A DNA stretch of 64,000 nucleotides. It comes from CAWKEY01 sp963696315 (GTDB lineage Bacteria > Pseudomonadota > Gammaproteobacteria > Methylococcales > Methylomonadaceae). Shown piece by piece: positions 9,229 to 18,443 of the stretch (position 1 is its first letter; every line of letters starts with the position of its first letter). The stretch lies in NCBI GenBank assembly GCA_963696315.1, contig CAVOJU010000003.1, positions 41,457-105,456 of the forward strand, given 5' to 3'. Both the position numbers and the translations under genes were made by a program. The notes under the pieces were generated by a model. That model was not told the origin of the DNA, searched no databases, and worked only from the letters and a program-made list of their open reading frames with translations.

Positions 9229-9492
9229 ATGGCTATTTCTCACGTATTTGATACTTATGCAAAAACAGTCAAGGGAAGAATCATGCACTTTGATGTGGTA
9301 CTGGATGAAAATGATCAGGAGAAAGCCCTGCATTACGCTAGACAATGGCTACACAGCATAGGCCAGGAAGACGCAACGGTAACTCTGGAGAATTGTTGTT
9401 TTTGTCACAGCACTGAAGCGCCAGACGCACTGAGAAAACAAATCGACGCTCAGGGTTACGCCATTTATAAGCTGGAAGGCTGCCCAAAATAA
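9229..9492 (+). CDS. DUF2024 family protein
   Basis: An 87-residue soluble protein matching DUF2024 over its whole length: it starts ISHVFDTYAKTVKGRIMHFDV and has the conserved CCFCHS motif near the middle, ending in a cysteine (LEGCPK). The function is unknown. The start at 9229 is well supported by AGGAGG 6 bases upstream. An earlier in-frame-looking ATG at 9173 belongs to another frame. It is monocistronic, divergent from the Cys-rich MarR regulator. The shared cysteine content of the two proteins hints at a metal, thiol or redox theme, which is inference. Confidence 0.88.
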   Translation: MAISHVFDTYAKTVKGRIMHFDVVLDENDQEKALHYARQWLHSIGQEDATVTLENCCFCHSTEAPDALRKQIDAQGYAIYKLEGCPK

Positions 9493-9552
9493 AAAAGAGA
9501 CTCCACTGAACCGGTAATTCCAAGCAGTTTTTAAGCCTATAGTGAAAAAACC

Positions 9553-10371
9553 ATGGACTTGCCTTTTAACTCAAATAGCCGACATGCTAGTTGCAGTAAT
9601 CACTTTACACAGGCCAACATGAGTCATAATCAATTGCGCGTGCTGACTTACAACATCCATAAGGGCTTTAACATTAGTAACCGGCGTTTCGTGCTGCATC
9701 AGATTCGGGATGCATTAATCGATACCGATGCCGACTTGATGTTCCTGCAGGAAATGCAGGGCGAACACAGCAAGCACCAGAAAAACGTGCATGACTGGCC
9801 CGATCACTCACAATCGGAATTCCTTGCCAATGGCGGCTGGCCTCACTACGCCTACGGCAAGAATGCAACGTATAGCGCCGGACATCATGGCAATGCTATT
9901 CTCAGCAAATATCCCCTGGAATTCTGGGAAAACATCAATATTTCACCTTTTCCCTGGGCCAGTCGCAGCCTGTTGCACGCTGTCATCCGCATGCCGGCGA
10001 TCGATAAAAGCGTGCATGTTGTCTGCATCCATTTCGGGCTGATGGGCGCTGAACGCCGCCGCCAGGCAGAGATATTATGCAAGCGCATAGAAAGCCATGT
10101 GCCGCATGATGCGCCGTTAATCGTGGCAGGCGATTTTAATGATTGGATGGGGCTGATCGAGCGGCGCTTTCATGACCACCTGCAATTAAAGGAGGTCTTC
10201 CATACTACCCATGGCAAACATGCCCGCACGTTTCCGGCCTGGATGCCGGTTTTGCCGATGGACAGAATCTATTATCGCGGACTTGATCCTGTTGTCTGTA
10301 ACCGGCTGGGCCATACTCCCTGGCGTTCATTGTCGGATCATGCACCCTTATCGGCAACCTTTCAGATATGA
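9553..10371 (+). CDS. Endonuclease/exonuclease/phosphatase family protein (YbhP-like)
   Basis: A 272-residue EEP-fold hydrolase. It shows the family's ordered motifs: LTYNIHKGF near the N terminus, FLQEMQ (metal-binding Glu), a central HFGLMGAERRRQ segment, AGDFND and the terminal SDHAPLSATF with the catalytic His. EEP enzymes cleave phosphodiesters in nucleic acids or lipids; the substrate here is unknown. The actual start may be the ATG at 9619 (MSHNQLRV), because the first 22 residues look unstructured and CAGG precedes 9619; there is no signal peptide. It overlaps the next gene by ATGA. The pairing with a CDP-alcohol phosphotransferase suggests a phospholipid-related role, as in YbhP/cardiolipin-synthase neighbourhoods (inference). 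Confidence 0.88.
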   Translation: MDLPFNSNSRHASCSNHFTQANMSHNQLRVLTYNIHKGFNISNRRFVLHQIRDALIDTDADLMFLQEMQGEHSKHQKNVHDWPDHSQSEFLANGGWPHYAYGKNATYSAGHHGNAILSKYPLEFWENINISPFPWASRSLLHAVIRMPAIDKSVHVVCIHFGLMGAERRRQAEILCKRIESHVPHDAPLIVAGDFNDWMGLIERRFHDHLQLKEVFHTTHGKHARTFPAWMPVLPMDRIYYRGLDPVVCNRLGHTPWRSLSDHAPLSATFQI

Positions 10372-10955
10372 CAACGACGCTCAAATCATTATTGACGCTG
10401 CCCAATCTGCTGACCAGCTTCAGATTTGTCGCGGCGCCCCTGCTGTTATGGTTGGCTTGGTGTGGTTATAAAAATGCATTCCTGGTCTTATTGGCGATTT
10501 CTTTTCTGTCTGATGCCCTCGATGGACTGGCGGCTCGCTTAACCGGACAAGTTACGCAATTTGGCGCTGCTTTGGACAGTTGGGCCGATGTCATCGTCTA
10601 CTTAACCATCGCAATCAGCGCCTGGTGGTTGTGGCCTAATGTGGTTGAACGAGAGCTGTTTTATGTAATCTTGATTATTGCCAGCAATGTGTTGCCTGCA
10701 CTCATCGGTTTCGCCAAATTTGCCTCTTTCCCCAGTTATCACACCTGGATGGTAAAACTAGCGGTTGCCGCAATGGCGTTGACGCTCTATGTGTTGTTTC
10801 TGAGCGGAATAGTCTGGCCATTCAGAATTGCCGCCTTGCTTTGTGCTGTTGCAGCCGCTGAAGAAATCATCATTACCCTGATATTGCCTGAAAAACGCTC
10901 CAACATTTCCTCTCTGTGGCGAGCCCTACACACTTCAGATGAGGCAGACACATGA
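10368..10955 (+). CDS. CDP-alcohol phosphatidyltransferase family protein
   Basis: A 195-residue integral membrane enzyme that transfers a phosphatidyl group from CDP-diacylglycerol to an alcohol. The family signature D-x2-D-G-x2-A-R-x8-G-x3-D-x3-D is complete in the segment from SDALDGLAAR to GAALDSWAD. About five or six hydrophobic helices follow the pattern of phosphatidylglycerophosphate synthase. It is probably a PgsA paralogue; the acceptor alcohol is not evident. The start overlaps the preceding EEP gene (ATGA) and its own end overlaps the DUF1289 gene, so the three are translationally coupled. Confidence 0.9.
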   Translation: MTTTLKSLLTLPNLLTSFRFVAAPLLLWLAWCGYKNAFLVLLAISFLSDALDGLAARLTGQVTQFGAALDSWADVIVYLTIAISAWWLWPNVVERELFYVILIIASNVLPALIGFAKFASFPSYHTWMVKLAVAAMALTLYVLFLSGIVWPFRIAALLCAVAAAEEIIITLILPEKRSNISSLWRALHTSDEADT

Positions 10956-11167
10956 ACTCGAATAAATACCATATTGAATCGCCCTGTATCCGGCATTGCT
11001 GCCTGAATGATAATGATGTTTGTCTGGGCTGTTTTCGTTCAATAGAGGAAATTACCGGCTGGTCGCAGGCAAATGCTGCCTTGCGCGCGCAATTTCTTGA
11101 TAACGCCCGCCAACGCAGCATGGCATATAAGCAGAAATCAAATAACCGGCGCGTAGCTAAACTTTAA
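10952..11167 (+). CDS. DUF1289 domain-containing protein
   Basis: A 71-residue protein with the DUF1289 cysteine pattern: SPCIRHCCLNDNDVCLGCFR followed by SIEEITGWSQ. Four of the cysteines match the conserved C-x3-C...C-x2-C arrangement, which may hold a metal. The function is unknown. It begins inside the ATGA overlap with the upstream phosphotransferase gene, so it is the last coupled member of this three-gene unit. Confidence 0.88.
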   Translation: MNSNKYHIESPCIRHCCLNDNDVCLGCFRSIEEITGWSQANAALRAQFLDNARQRSMAYKQKSNNRRVAKL

Positions 11168-11226
11168 CCAATGCAAATTCAAAGCAACAACAGTTTCCGA
11201 TTCAGCACAACCGTGGGATACTCAAA

Positions 11227-11826
11227 ATGAAACAACTGCATAGAAAAGATTTATTTGGCTGGTCGCAGTTTAATGAGGAGCGTAATCTGGATTTTCACAG
11301 TGTGCTTTGGGTGCGTGATGAGGGTAACGTGTTAATCGATCCATTGCCCTTGTCCGAGCATGACCACAGTCACTTGCAAAGCCTGGGCGGCGTTAATTTT
11401 ATCGTCATCACCAATAGTGATCATTGCCGTGATGCCGAGCATATTGCCCAGGATACCGGCGCGGTGATTTATGGCCCTGCAGCCGAGGAAGAGACTTTCC
11501 CCTTGGTATGCGAGCGCTGGATTCATGATAACGAAGAAATTGTGCCCGGATTGATCGCCTATGCACTCAATGGTTCTAAAACACCCGGAGAACTGGCCCT
11601 GCTGTTGGAACACACAACACTCATAACCGGCGATTTAATACGCTGTCATGTGGGCGGCGAATTATGCTTGTTACCGGCAGCCAAGCTTTCTGATCCCCAT
11701 CAGGCCATTCAGTCAGTCAAGCGCCTGGCTGATTTGCCCGGCGTTAAAGCGGTTTTAACCGGCGACGGCTGGCCGCTTTTTATTCATGGCGGGGAAGCTT
11801 TGCATCGTCTGGCAAGATCCGTTTGA
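11227..11826 (+). CDS. Degenerate metallo-beta-lactamase-fold protein
   Basis: A 199-residue protein with the outline of an MBL-fold hydrolase: VLWVRDEGNVLIDPLP strand pair, FIVITNSDHCRDA at the position of the HxHxDH motif, LITGDLIRCHVGG and a terminal LTGDGWPLFIHGG. The first two metal-binding His residues of HxHxDH are replaced (I-T-N-S-D-H), while the Asp and last His remain. It may therefore bind metal differently or not be a hydrolase. It lies on the + strand 59 bp after DUF1289 and is probably cotranscribed or separately promoted; it converges with the GGDEF-EAL gene. Confidence 0.75.
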   Translation: MKQLHRKDLFGWSQFNEERNLDFHSVLWVRDEGNVLIDPLPLSEHDHSHLQSLGGVNFIVITNSDHCRDAEHIAQDTGAVIYGPAAEEETFPLVCERWIHDNEEIVPGLIAYALNGSKTPGELALLLEHTTLITGDLIRCHVGGELCLLPAAKLSDPHQAIQSVKRLADLPGVKAVLTGDGWPLFIHGGEALHRLARSV

Positions 11827-11859
11827 GCAGTATGGGCACAGAGCTCAAGCAAGATAAAT

Positions 11860-14358
11860 TTATGCCTTCCATTGATTTATCGGCTTGGGCGTGCCCATAC
11901 AGAATCCTTGGACGTAATCGACTTGAATCTCATGCAAGGTTTGCAAAATTTGCCGGTTTTCTACAAATTCGGCAATGGTTTTTTTTCCCATGACATGACC
12001 AATATCATTGATTGATTTAACCATCGCAAGATCGACAGGATCATGCTCTATATCCTTGATAAAAAATCCGTCTATTTTAAGAAAATCCACCGGCAGATTT
12101 TTCAGATAAGCAAATGACGATAAGCCGCTGCCAAAATCATCCAAAGAAAATTTACAACCGCAGGCTTTTAGACGGGCAATAAATTCTATCGCTATCGACA
12201 AATTGGCAATAGCGGCGGTTTCGGTGATTTCGAAACAGATTTTCTCGGCAGGCATATTGGTCAGCTTGAATTGACCTTCGATAAATGCCAGCAGATTGGG
12301 GTCGCTTAAACTTAGTCCGGAAAGATTGATGGCGCACATTGACAGGGCATTTAAACGCTTCGGGTGTTTGGTAAACCAGTTGAACACATTGCGTATCACC
12401 CAACGATCAATTTTAGGTGACAATTGATAGCGTTCTGCGGCCGGCAGGAACACATCGGGCGTCACTATATTGCCCTGCCTGTCCTTCATGCGAATCAGCA
12501 CTTCGCAATGCTCGCCTTCAGGTAAACCCAGTGGCACTATGGATTGTGTATAAAGACAAAACAGATTTTCCTGCAGGGCCCGATTTATTTTGGCCACCCA
12601 TTTCATTTCGCCATGATGTTGGGCCAGGGCTTGATCATCGTCCCGGTAAATATGGGTACGGTTACGTCCGGACTCTTTTGCCATATAACAGGCCATGTCG
12701 GCTTGTTTCATGTGCATGTCAGCGCCGCCATTTTCTTTATTGATAACTACCAGGCCAATGCTGGCACCAATACGGAAACTTTTATCTTCCCAATGGAAAT
12801 GAAATTTTTCCATTAATTTGTGTATTTTTTTAGTAGTGCGTTCAGCCTGTTTCAGGGAGCAATATTCCATCAGGATGGCAAATTCATCGCCCCCCAGCCG
12901 CGCGACGGTATCACTGCGTCGAATGATCCCGGACAATTGTGCACTGATCTGACGCAGCAATTCATCACCGGCTATGTGGCTGCAGGTATCATTAATAAGC
13001 TTGAACTGATCGATATCGATATAGCAAAGTGCATGCTCGGTATCATTGTCGCAGGTCGTCATCACCACACGCTCAAGCCGCCGGTCAAATTCATGGCGAT
13101 TAATGAGCTGGGTCAAGGCATCATGAGTCGCCTGGTAAGACAGTTTTTCGCTGAGCAATAAAGCTTGCGTGACATCTTCCTGGATGGCAACGTAACTGGT
13201 AATAGCCCCTTCCGAATTAATCAACGGCGTAATAGATTGTTGAGCCCAGTAAATCTCGCCGTTTTTCTTTTTGTTTTTGAACACACCCTGCCAGGGCTTG
13301 CCGGAGGAAATGGTCTCCCAGAGCATTTTATAATCTTCATTATCGGTTTCGCCAGAACCGAAAATTCTGGGATTATGGCCTACTACCTCGTCGGCTGTAT
13401 AACCCGTTGTTTCGGCTATTTTATGATTGACATATTCGATAATGCCTAGCGTGTCGGTGATGAAAATAAGATTAGGGCTGTTGTCAATCGCCAAATTTAA
13501 TTTACACAGGTGATTTTCTGCTATTTTTCGCTCAGTAATATCTCTGATGAAGCCGTAAATACCGGGCAAATCGTTAATTTTATTGGCGTTCTCACTAAAT
13601 AGGCCGATTGCCGCCAGATCAACGCTGATCGCAGTTATTTCTACATACTTCGGCTGGCCACCGTGTTTACAGTGCAGTCTAAGTTCGCTGGTTCTGGTGA
13701 CGGGCTGGCCTGGGCCGGGCGGAGCAAAAACAATGGCCGCCTTGTCCAGATCTTCCTGATGCACCAGACAGGAATAATGTTTTCCTTCAACGTCTGCCGG
13801 ATCATAGCCGAGCAGTGTCGCCATGGAATTGTTCAAAAAGGTAAATTCGCCATCCGGGTTGATCAGATACACGGCATCGGGTGACTTTTCAATAAAGAAA
13901 CGGTGCATCTGCTCCGATTGCTTGAGCTGGATCTGCATGGCGCTATGCGCCTGCTTGAGTTTGATAATTTTCTTTGTATTGGCAATTAAATGAATCAAGT
14001 CATTGACAAAAAATGGTTTTTTGACAAATTCATGGACAAAATCATAACCCCGGCGAGGTCTTGCATCGTTGAAATTAGCCTCGCCGCCAATAATGATGAC
14101 CTGGGTATCCAGCCCTCTCTCGGCGATATATTCCAGAACGTCATGACCACTGATGTCAGGCATATTCAAGTCTACTAACATTAACTGGACAAGATGATTT
14201 TCTAAAATGCTTATCGCCGCCTTAGCGCTCTCTGCTGTTGCAACCTGATAACCGGCGCCTTGCAAAATAGTGCATAAGCTCTGGCGAGCCTTTTCATCAT
14301 CATCAACGACCAATATTTGCAGAGTTGCCGCTATTTCCAGAGCCGTATTTCCGGGCAT
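11860..14358 (-). CDS. REC-PAS-PAS-GGDEF-EAL c-di-GMP signalling protein
   Basis: An 832-residue multidomain response regulator. In order: a receiver domain (VVDDDEKARQSL, phospho-acceptor Asp in LVDLNMPDISG), a PAS domain (FFIEKSPDAVYLINPDGEF), a second PAS with PAC (TGYTADEVVGHNPRIFGSG), a GGDEF domain with RLGGDEFAIL, and an EAL domain with EVLIRM replacing the literal EAL and intact DDFGSGLSSFAYL. Both cyclase and phosphodiesterase motifs look active. The ATG at 14358 has GAGGGG a few bases upstream; an in-frame GTG at 14409 would add 17 residues. Directly upstream is a broken histidine-kinase ATPase domain that would have read into this gene if its frame were intact. Confidence 0.9.
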   Translation of the reverse strand: MPGNTALEIAATLQILVVDDDEKARQSLCTILQGAGYQVATAESAKAAISILENHLVQLMLVDLNMPDISGHDVLEYIAERGLDTQVIIIGGEANFNDARPRRGYDFVHEFVKKPFFVNDLIHLIANTKKIIKLKQAHSAMQIQLKQSEQMHRFFIEKSPDAVYLINPDGEFTFLNNSMATLLGYDPADVEGKHYSCLVHQEDLDKAAIVFAPPGPGQPVTRTSELRLHCKHGGQPKYVEITAISVDLAAIGLFSENANKINDLPGIYGFIRDITERKIAENHLCKLNLAIDNSPNLIFITDTLGIIEYVNHKIAETTGYTADEVVGHNPRIFGSGETDNEDYKMLWETISSGKPWQGVFKNKKKNGEIYWAQQSITPLINSEGAITSYVAIQEDVTQALLLSEKLSYQATHDALTQLINRHEFDRRLERVVMTTCDNDTEHALCYIDIDQFKLINDTCSHIAGDELLRQISAQLSGIIRRSDTVARLGGDEFAILMEYCSLKQAERTTKKIHKLMEKFHFHWEDKSFRIGASIGLVVINKENGGADMHMKQADMACYMAKESGRNRTHIYRDDDQALAQHHGEMKWVAKINRALQENLFCLYTQSIVPLGLPEGEHCEVLIRMKDRQGNIVTPDVFLPAAERYQLSPKIDRWVIRNVFNWFTKHPKRLNALSMCAINLSGLSLSDPNLLAFIEGQFKLTNMPAEKICFEITETAAIANLSIAIEFIARLKACGCKFSLDDFGSGLSSFAYLKNLPVDFLKIDGFFIKDIEHDPVDLAMVKSINDIGHVMGKKTIAEFVENRQILQTLHEIQVDYVQGFCMGTPKPINQWKA

Positions 14359-14405
14359 ATCAGGCCCCTCAAAAAACTTAGCAGCATCAATAAACACTTT
14401 TTGTC

Positions 14406-14852
14406 TCACGCATTGATGACTGATGACCGCTCTCGGCAGGAAAATCTGAAATATTGTGGCTTTCCCGATTCTGGAACTGAAGGTTCCGGCCAGCTCATCA
14501 ACCAGCTTCTTGGTGATCGTAAAACCAGGCCGGCATTCGGCGGAAATAATTGACTCTTGACGGCCTCGGGCAGAGCCGAGCCATTGTCTGAAACTTGAAT
14601 CTCGAAAGAGCAGATGTTGCCATGACCAAGCTGAACTTTGGTACAGCAGCCAATATTGCCGACGCCGGCCATGACTTCGACGGCATTATTTATCAGCAAG
14701 TTTGCCAATAAGCAGCAACCAGACTTAAGACTGGCATCAATAGTTGACCACAATGAATGCAGAGCTTGTTTTGTAGAGCCGCCCTCAAGACAGCGGCTGT
14801 CCATGCAATATAAAAAAACAGCTGCGACAGAAATATAGATAAAAGTCATCAC
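14406..14852 (-). pseudogene. Truncated, frameshifted histidine-kinase ATPase domain
   Basis: The first frame gives an N-box-like LLANLLINNAVEVM and a G1-box-like VSDNGSALPE, then runs off into unrelated sequence. Near 14540 the homology moves to the adjacent frame: RPGFTITKKLVDELAG (G2 box) and KATIFQIFLPR (end of the ATPase fold). That second frame continues without a stop into the response-regulator reading frame. No dimerisation/phospho-acceptor His domain is visible upstream. The piece is therefore a vestigial HATPase with a one-base frameshift, possibly once fused to the REC-PAS-GGDEF-EAL protein. Confidence 0.6.
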
Positions 14853-15006
14853 TTGACTTCAATTCCCAAAGTAATCAGACGCGCTTATTGTAGTTCATGT
14901 CGTAAGGATTTGTTATCTTGATCACAAAATACCCCGACAAATTGGCAGAATTTGTAGTTTGTTTAATTAAGCCTTAAGGCGCTCATGCTAGGAAATATCA
15001 GCGTCA

Positions 15007-16623
15007 TCAGGAACTACACGACAGCATCGAACATCCCGCGCGTTGCCGTGCCCAATCCGGGCGTTTAACAGCCCAGGTGTCCATGCCGGGCTGTTCATCA
15101 TAAGGATGACGCAATACCTCCTGCAACTCGTGGATCATAGAATAATCGCCCTGCCCGGCTTTATCGATAGCCAGTTGCGCCAGGTAGTTGCGCAGCACAT
15201 AGAGGGGGTTGACTGCATTCATGCGCGCGCGTCTGAGGTCATCGGGCGTGCCGTCTGCTCGGACACGTTTTATGTAGCTTCTGAGCCAGTTGCATAGGCG
15301 CTTTTTGTATATGCTGTTCAATTGTTCCGGAACATAATAGGCAGGCAACAGCTCGGCCATCAGTTCGTCATCGCCGGTTGTATTCAGATCAACACGGGTA
15401 TCAATCAAAGCCAGTTTGCGGTAAAAAAGCGTCATATCCGTTTCGACCAGCGGCAATATCTGGAGCAATTCCGCAGTCAGATCATCGTCTGTTTGTGCAT
15501 CATAGCCCCGTAAACCCAGCTTATTGGCAATCATGACTTGCCAGCCCTGTTCAAAACTGTCCACGTAGGTATTGAGCGCCTGTTGCAGCGGCTCAACCTG
15601 TTCAATCAAAGGGTACAGGGCATTGGCCAGTTGCCCCAGATTCCAGTAAGCAATCTGCGGCTGGTTGCCGAAGCGGTAGCGACGTTCTGAGGCATCGGTG
15701 GTGTTGGGCGTCCAATTGGGATCATAATTTTCCAGCCAGCCGTAGGGGCCGTAGTCGATGGTCAGTCCCAGTATCGACATATTATCGGTATTCATAACGC
15801 CATGCACAAAACCTACCCGCTGCCAGTGCACGATCATTTGCGCCGTTCTACGGCAGATTTCTTCAAACCAGGCCAGATAAACGGCAGTCGACGGCGGGCC
15901 CAGGTGCGGAAAATCGGTAACAATGGTGTAATCGGCCAGTTTGCGCAGCAAATCAATATCGCCTCGCGCCGTGCAAATCTGAAAATTTCCGAAGCGGGTA
16001 AATGACGGCGCTACCCGGCAAACTACCGCACCCGGCTCAGGCTTGGGATTGCCGTCATAAAACATATCCCGGATGACCTGCTCACCGGTCAAAATCAGAC
16101 TCAGCGCGCGCGTGGTGGGTACGCCCAAATGGAACATGGCTTCGCTGCACAAGAATTCGCGTACTGATGACCGCAATACCGCCAGGCCGTCCGCGTTGCG
16201 GGAATAAGGCGTGGGGCCGGCGCCTTTAAGTTGTAATGCCCAGCGCTCACCGCGCCGATTGATGACTTCACCCAGATTAATGGCGCGGCCGTCACCCAGT
16301 TGACCTGCCCACACGCCAAACTGGTGACCGCCGTAACAGGTGGCATAAGGCTCCATACCCTCAGACAGGCCGTTGCCGGAAAATACGCGCGTAAAGTCGT
16401 CTGATTCACAGACTTCCGGGGGTAAATCCAGCAGTTCTGCCACTGCTTTGGAATAAGCCACCATCTGCGGCTTGGCAATGCCGGCAGGCTGCACTCGTGA
16501 ATAACAGGCACCGAGAACCTGACGACGACGGTTAATGCTTTCAGGATCACCCGGAAGCTCGCGCAGAAAACGATTATCAAAGGTTAATTGATCGAGATGG
16601 GTAATTTTAGCCGGGCTATTCAT
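15007..16623 (-). CDS. selO: Protein adenylyltransferase SelO (YdiU)
   Basis: A 538-residue SelO pseudokinase that transfers AMP from ATP to Ser, Thr or Tyr of target proteins and is linked to redox stress. Recognised blocks are CYGGHQFGVWAGQLGDGRA, LQLKGAGPTPYSR, the RSSVREFLCSEAMFHLG helix and the metal-binding HGVMNTDNMS-LGLTIDYGPYG region. The protein ends in LSCSS, the C-terminal Cys tail that aligns with the CxU/CxC end of SelO proteins. The ATG at 16623 is used. It appears monocistronic. The opening FDNRFLRELPGDPE is family-typical, so the start is convincing. Confidence 0.95.
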   Translation of the reverse strand: MNSPAKITHLDQLTFDNRFLRELPGDPESINRRRQVLGACYSRVQPAGIAKPQMVAYSKAVAELLDLPPEVCESDDFTRVFSGNGLSEGMEPYATCYGGHQFGVWAGQLGDGRAINLGEVINRRGERWALQLKGAGPTPYSRNADGLAVLRSSVREFLCSEAMFHLGVPTTRALSLILTGEQVIRDMFYDGNPKPEPGAVVCRVAPSFTRFGNFQICTARGDIDLLRKLADYTIVTDFPHLGPPSTAVYLAWFEEICRRTAQMIVHWQRVGFVHGVMNTDNMSILGLTIDYGPYGWLENYDPNWTPNTTDASERRYRFGNQPQIAYWNLGQLANALYPLIEQVEPLQQALNTYVDSFEQGWQVMIANKLGLRGYDAQTDDDLTAELLQILPLVETDMTLFYRKLALIDTRVDLNTTGDDELMAELLPAYYVPEQLNSIYKKRLCNWLRSYIKRVRADGTPDDLRRARMNAVNPLYVLRNYLAQLAIDKAGQGDYSMIHELQEVLRHPYDEQPGMDTWAVKRPDWARQRAGCSMLSCSS

Positions 16624-16776
16624 GGTTGTAAGGAGTCAGGGCAAGCAGTAATCGTGAAACAGATGTTTATCAAGAACAAACGCTTCTTCTGTCAAGGAAC
16701 ACTATCGGTCAAAATTCCTCCCTGACCAGGCCTGCCTGTTTTGATACGAAAAATAAGCACGCGACGAGAGCGACTG

Positions 16777-17517
16777 CTAATGATTTAAGAAAGAAATGCG
16801 AGTGCCCAGTTCAAGATTGAGTTGTTGTTGAGCACTGCCTTTATTAACGGCAATTTCGACCAGGCCGCTGGAGTTTTTATACCAGAAGGCCTGTCGCTCG
16901 GCCACTGCACTGAAGGTATCCCCGGGAGTAATTATTTTATCGTTGACAGTGAGTGATCTGCCGGCAAGGTCTGCATGAAAACGCAAACCGGTCATGGCAT
17001 TGCCGTAATGATCAAAATAGATCACTTCCCGCAAATCTTCCGGCCAATCGCCTAAATCAGGCGCGTCCATTGGCAACAGCAAGTCCGCCGCCGCATTGGT
17101 GGCCAGTTTGGCGGCAACGGGCGCGAACAGATCACGGCCGTGAAAACTCATTGAGCAGTGCTCAGGTTGCCAGGTAATCTCTAACCATTGCGTCTGCCGG
17201 GAGTGAACGGCAACCGTATTCAACAAACCGTTATCGGGGCCTACAAAATAGTGTCCATCGGCGCGCAAAACCACGGCTTTGCGCGCGCTGCCGACGCCGG
17301 GATCGATCACGGCGAGAAAAATACTGTTTTCGGGAAAACCGGAGCGCAGTGCCGCCAGTAAATAGGCGCTGGCACGTGGATTGGCGGCAGGTGCGTCACT
17401 GACAAGATTAATAACTGGAGCGGCCGGCGCGATCTGTCTTAACACGCATTCCATTTGCCCCAGGTAAGGGCCCGCGGGGCCAAAATCGGTAAACAGGATA
17501 ATGGCCGGAATGGCCAT
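16777..17517 (-). CDS. SAM hydrolase / SAM-dependent chlorinase-fluorinase family (DUF62)
   Basis: A 246-residue member of the SAM hydroxide adenosyltransferase family, which splits S-adenosylmethionine to adenosine and methionine. Characteristic blocks are FTDFGPAGPYLGQM at the N terminus, VIDPGVGSARKAVVL, YFVGPDNGLL and SFHGRDLFAPVAAKLA, with the conserved HGRD. The family contains a few true halogenases, but genomic members without a halometabolite cluster are hydrolases. Its ATG overlaps the ttcA stop codon by one base (TAATG), so it is translationally coupled to ttcA. Confidence 0.92.
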   Translation of the reverse strand: MAIPAIILFTDFGPAGPYLGQMECVLRQIAPAAPVINLVSDAPAANPRASAYLLAALRSGFPENSIFLAVIDPGVGSARKAVVLRADGHYFVGPDNGLLNTVAVHSRQTQWLEITWQPEHCSMSFHGRDLFAPVAAKLATNAAADLLLPMDAPDLGDWPEDLREVIYFDHYGNAMTGLRFHADLAGRSLTVNDKIITPGDTFSAVAERQAFWYKNSSGLVEIAVNKGSAQQQLNLELGTRISFLNH

Positions 17518-18371
17518 TATTGTTCTAGCACTTCCAGACCGGCATTCATTGACATCATCTCATCTTCCGTTTGCGGCCCTTGCTTGAGCCCTGCAAAATC
17601 AAACAATTGCGTATCCGCCAACTGTGAAGGCGCGACATTTTGCAGACTGGTAAAAATGGTTTCCAGGCGTCCTGGAAACTGTTTATCCCAGTTTCTGAGC
17701 ATGACTTTCATGGCCTGTCTTTGCAGATTTTGCTGGGAGCCGCACAAATTGCAGGGAATGATGGGGAAATCCTTGAACAGCGAGAAACGTTCAATATCCT
17801 TTTCACGGCAATAGGCCAGCGGCCGGATGACGATATTTTTCTTATCGTCGCTCAGCAGCTTGGGCGGCATGGCTTTCAGCTTGCCGCCGTAAAAAATGTT
17901 CAGGAAAAACGTTTCCAGAATGTCGTCACGATGATGGCCCAGGGCGATTTTGGTTACGCCGTTGGCTTCCGCGTAGCCATACAAGGTGCCGCGTCTTAAT
18001 CTTGAGCATAGCCCGCAGGTGGTTTGGCCTTCGGGAATGATGCGCTTGACGACACTGTAGGTATCTTTCTCGATAATATGATAAGGCACACCCAACGCTT
18101 CAAGATATTCCGGCAAGACGTGTTCGGGAAAACCAGGCTGTTTTTGATCCAGATTGACGGCTATCAATTCAAAATCTACCGGCGCGGTTTTTTGCAAATT
18201 GAGCAGGATATCCAGCATGGTAAAGGAATCCTTGCCGCCGGATAAACACACCATGACCTTATCGCCGTTTTCGATCATGTTGTAATCGGCAATCGCATCG
18301 CCGACATAATGCCGCAAACGTTTTTGTAGTTTGTTAAATTGGGTTCTGGATTTTTTGCTTGGATCTGACAT
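17517..18371 (-). CDS. ttcA: tRNA 2-thiocytidine biosynthesis protein TtcA
   Basis: A 284-residue iron-sulphur enzyme that thiolates cytidine 32 of certain tRNAs. The PP-loop SGGKDS lies at residues 44-49. The cluster-binding cysteines are present: C119 and C122 in TTCGLCSRLRRG, and the later pair in IIPCNLCGSQ. The length is slightly below the E. coli protein (311). It begins with ATG at 18371 and is followed directly by the SAM hydrolase gene with a one-base overlap. Confidence 0.96.
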   Translation of the reverse strand: MSDPSKKSRTQFNKLQKRLRHYVGDAIADYNMIENGDKVMVCLSGGKDSFTMLDILLNLQKTAPVDFELIAVNLDQKQPGFPEHVLPEYLEALGVPYHIIEKDTYSVVKRIIPEGQTTCGLCSRLRRGTLYGYAEANGVTKIALGHHRDDILETFFLNIFYGGKLKAMPPKLLSDDKKNIVIRPLAYCREKDIERFSLFKDFPIIPCNLCGSQQNLQRQAMKVMLRNWDKQFPGRLETIFTSLQNVAPSQLADTQLFDFAGLKQGPQTEDEMMSMNAGLEVLEQ

Positions 18372-18443
18372 GGTCAGAGACTGTTGATTAGTGGAGACAA
18401 TAAAGCGGGGCTCATTGGCTGCAAGAGCCCCGGACTGAAAGCG

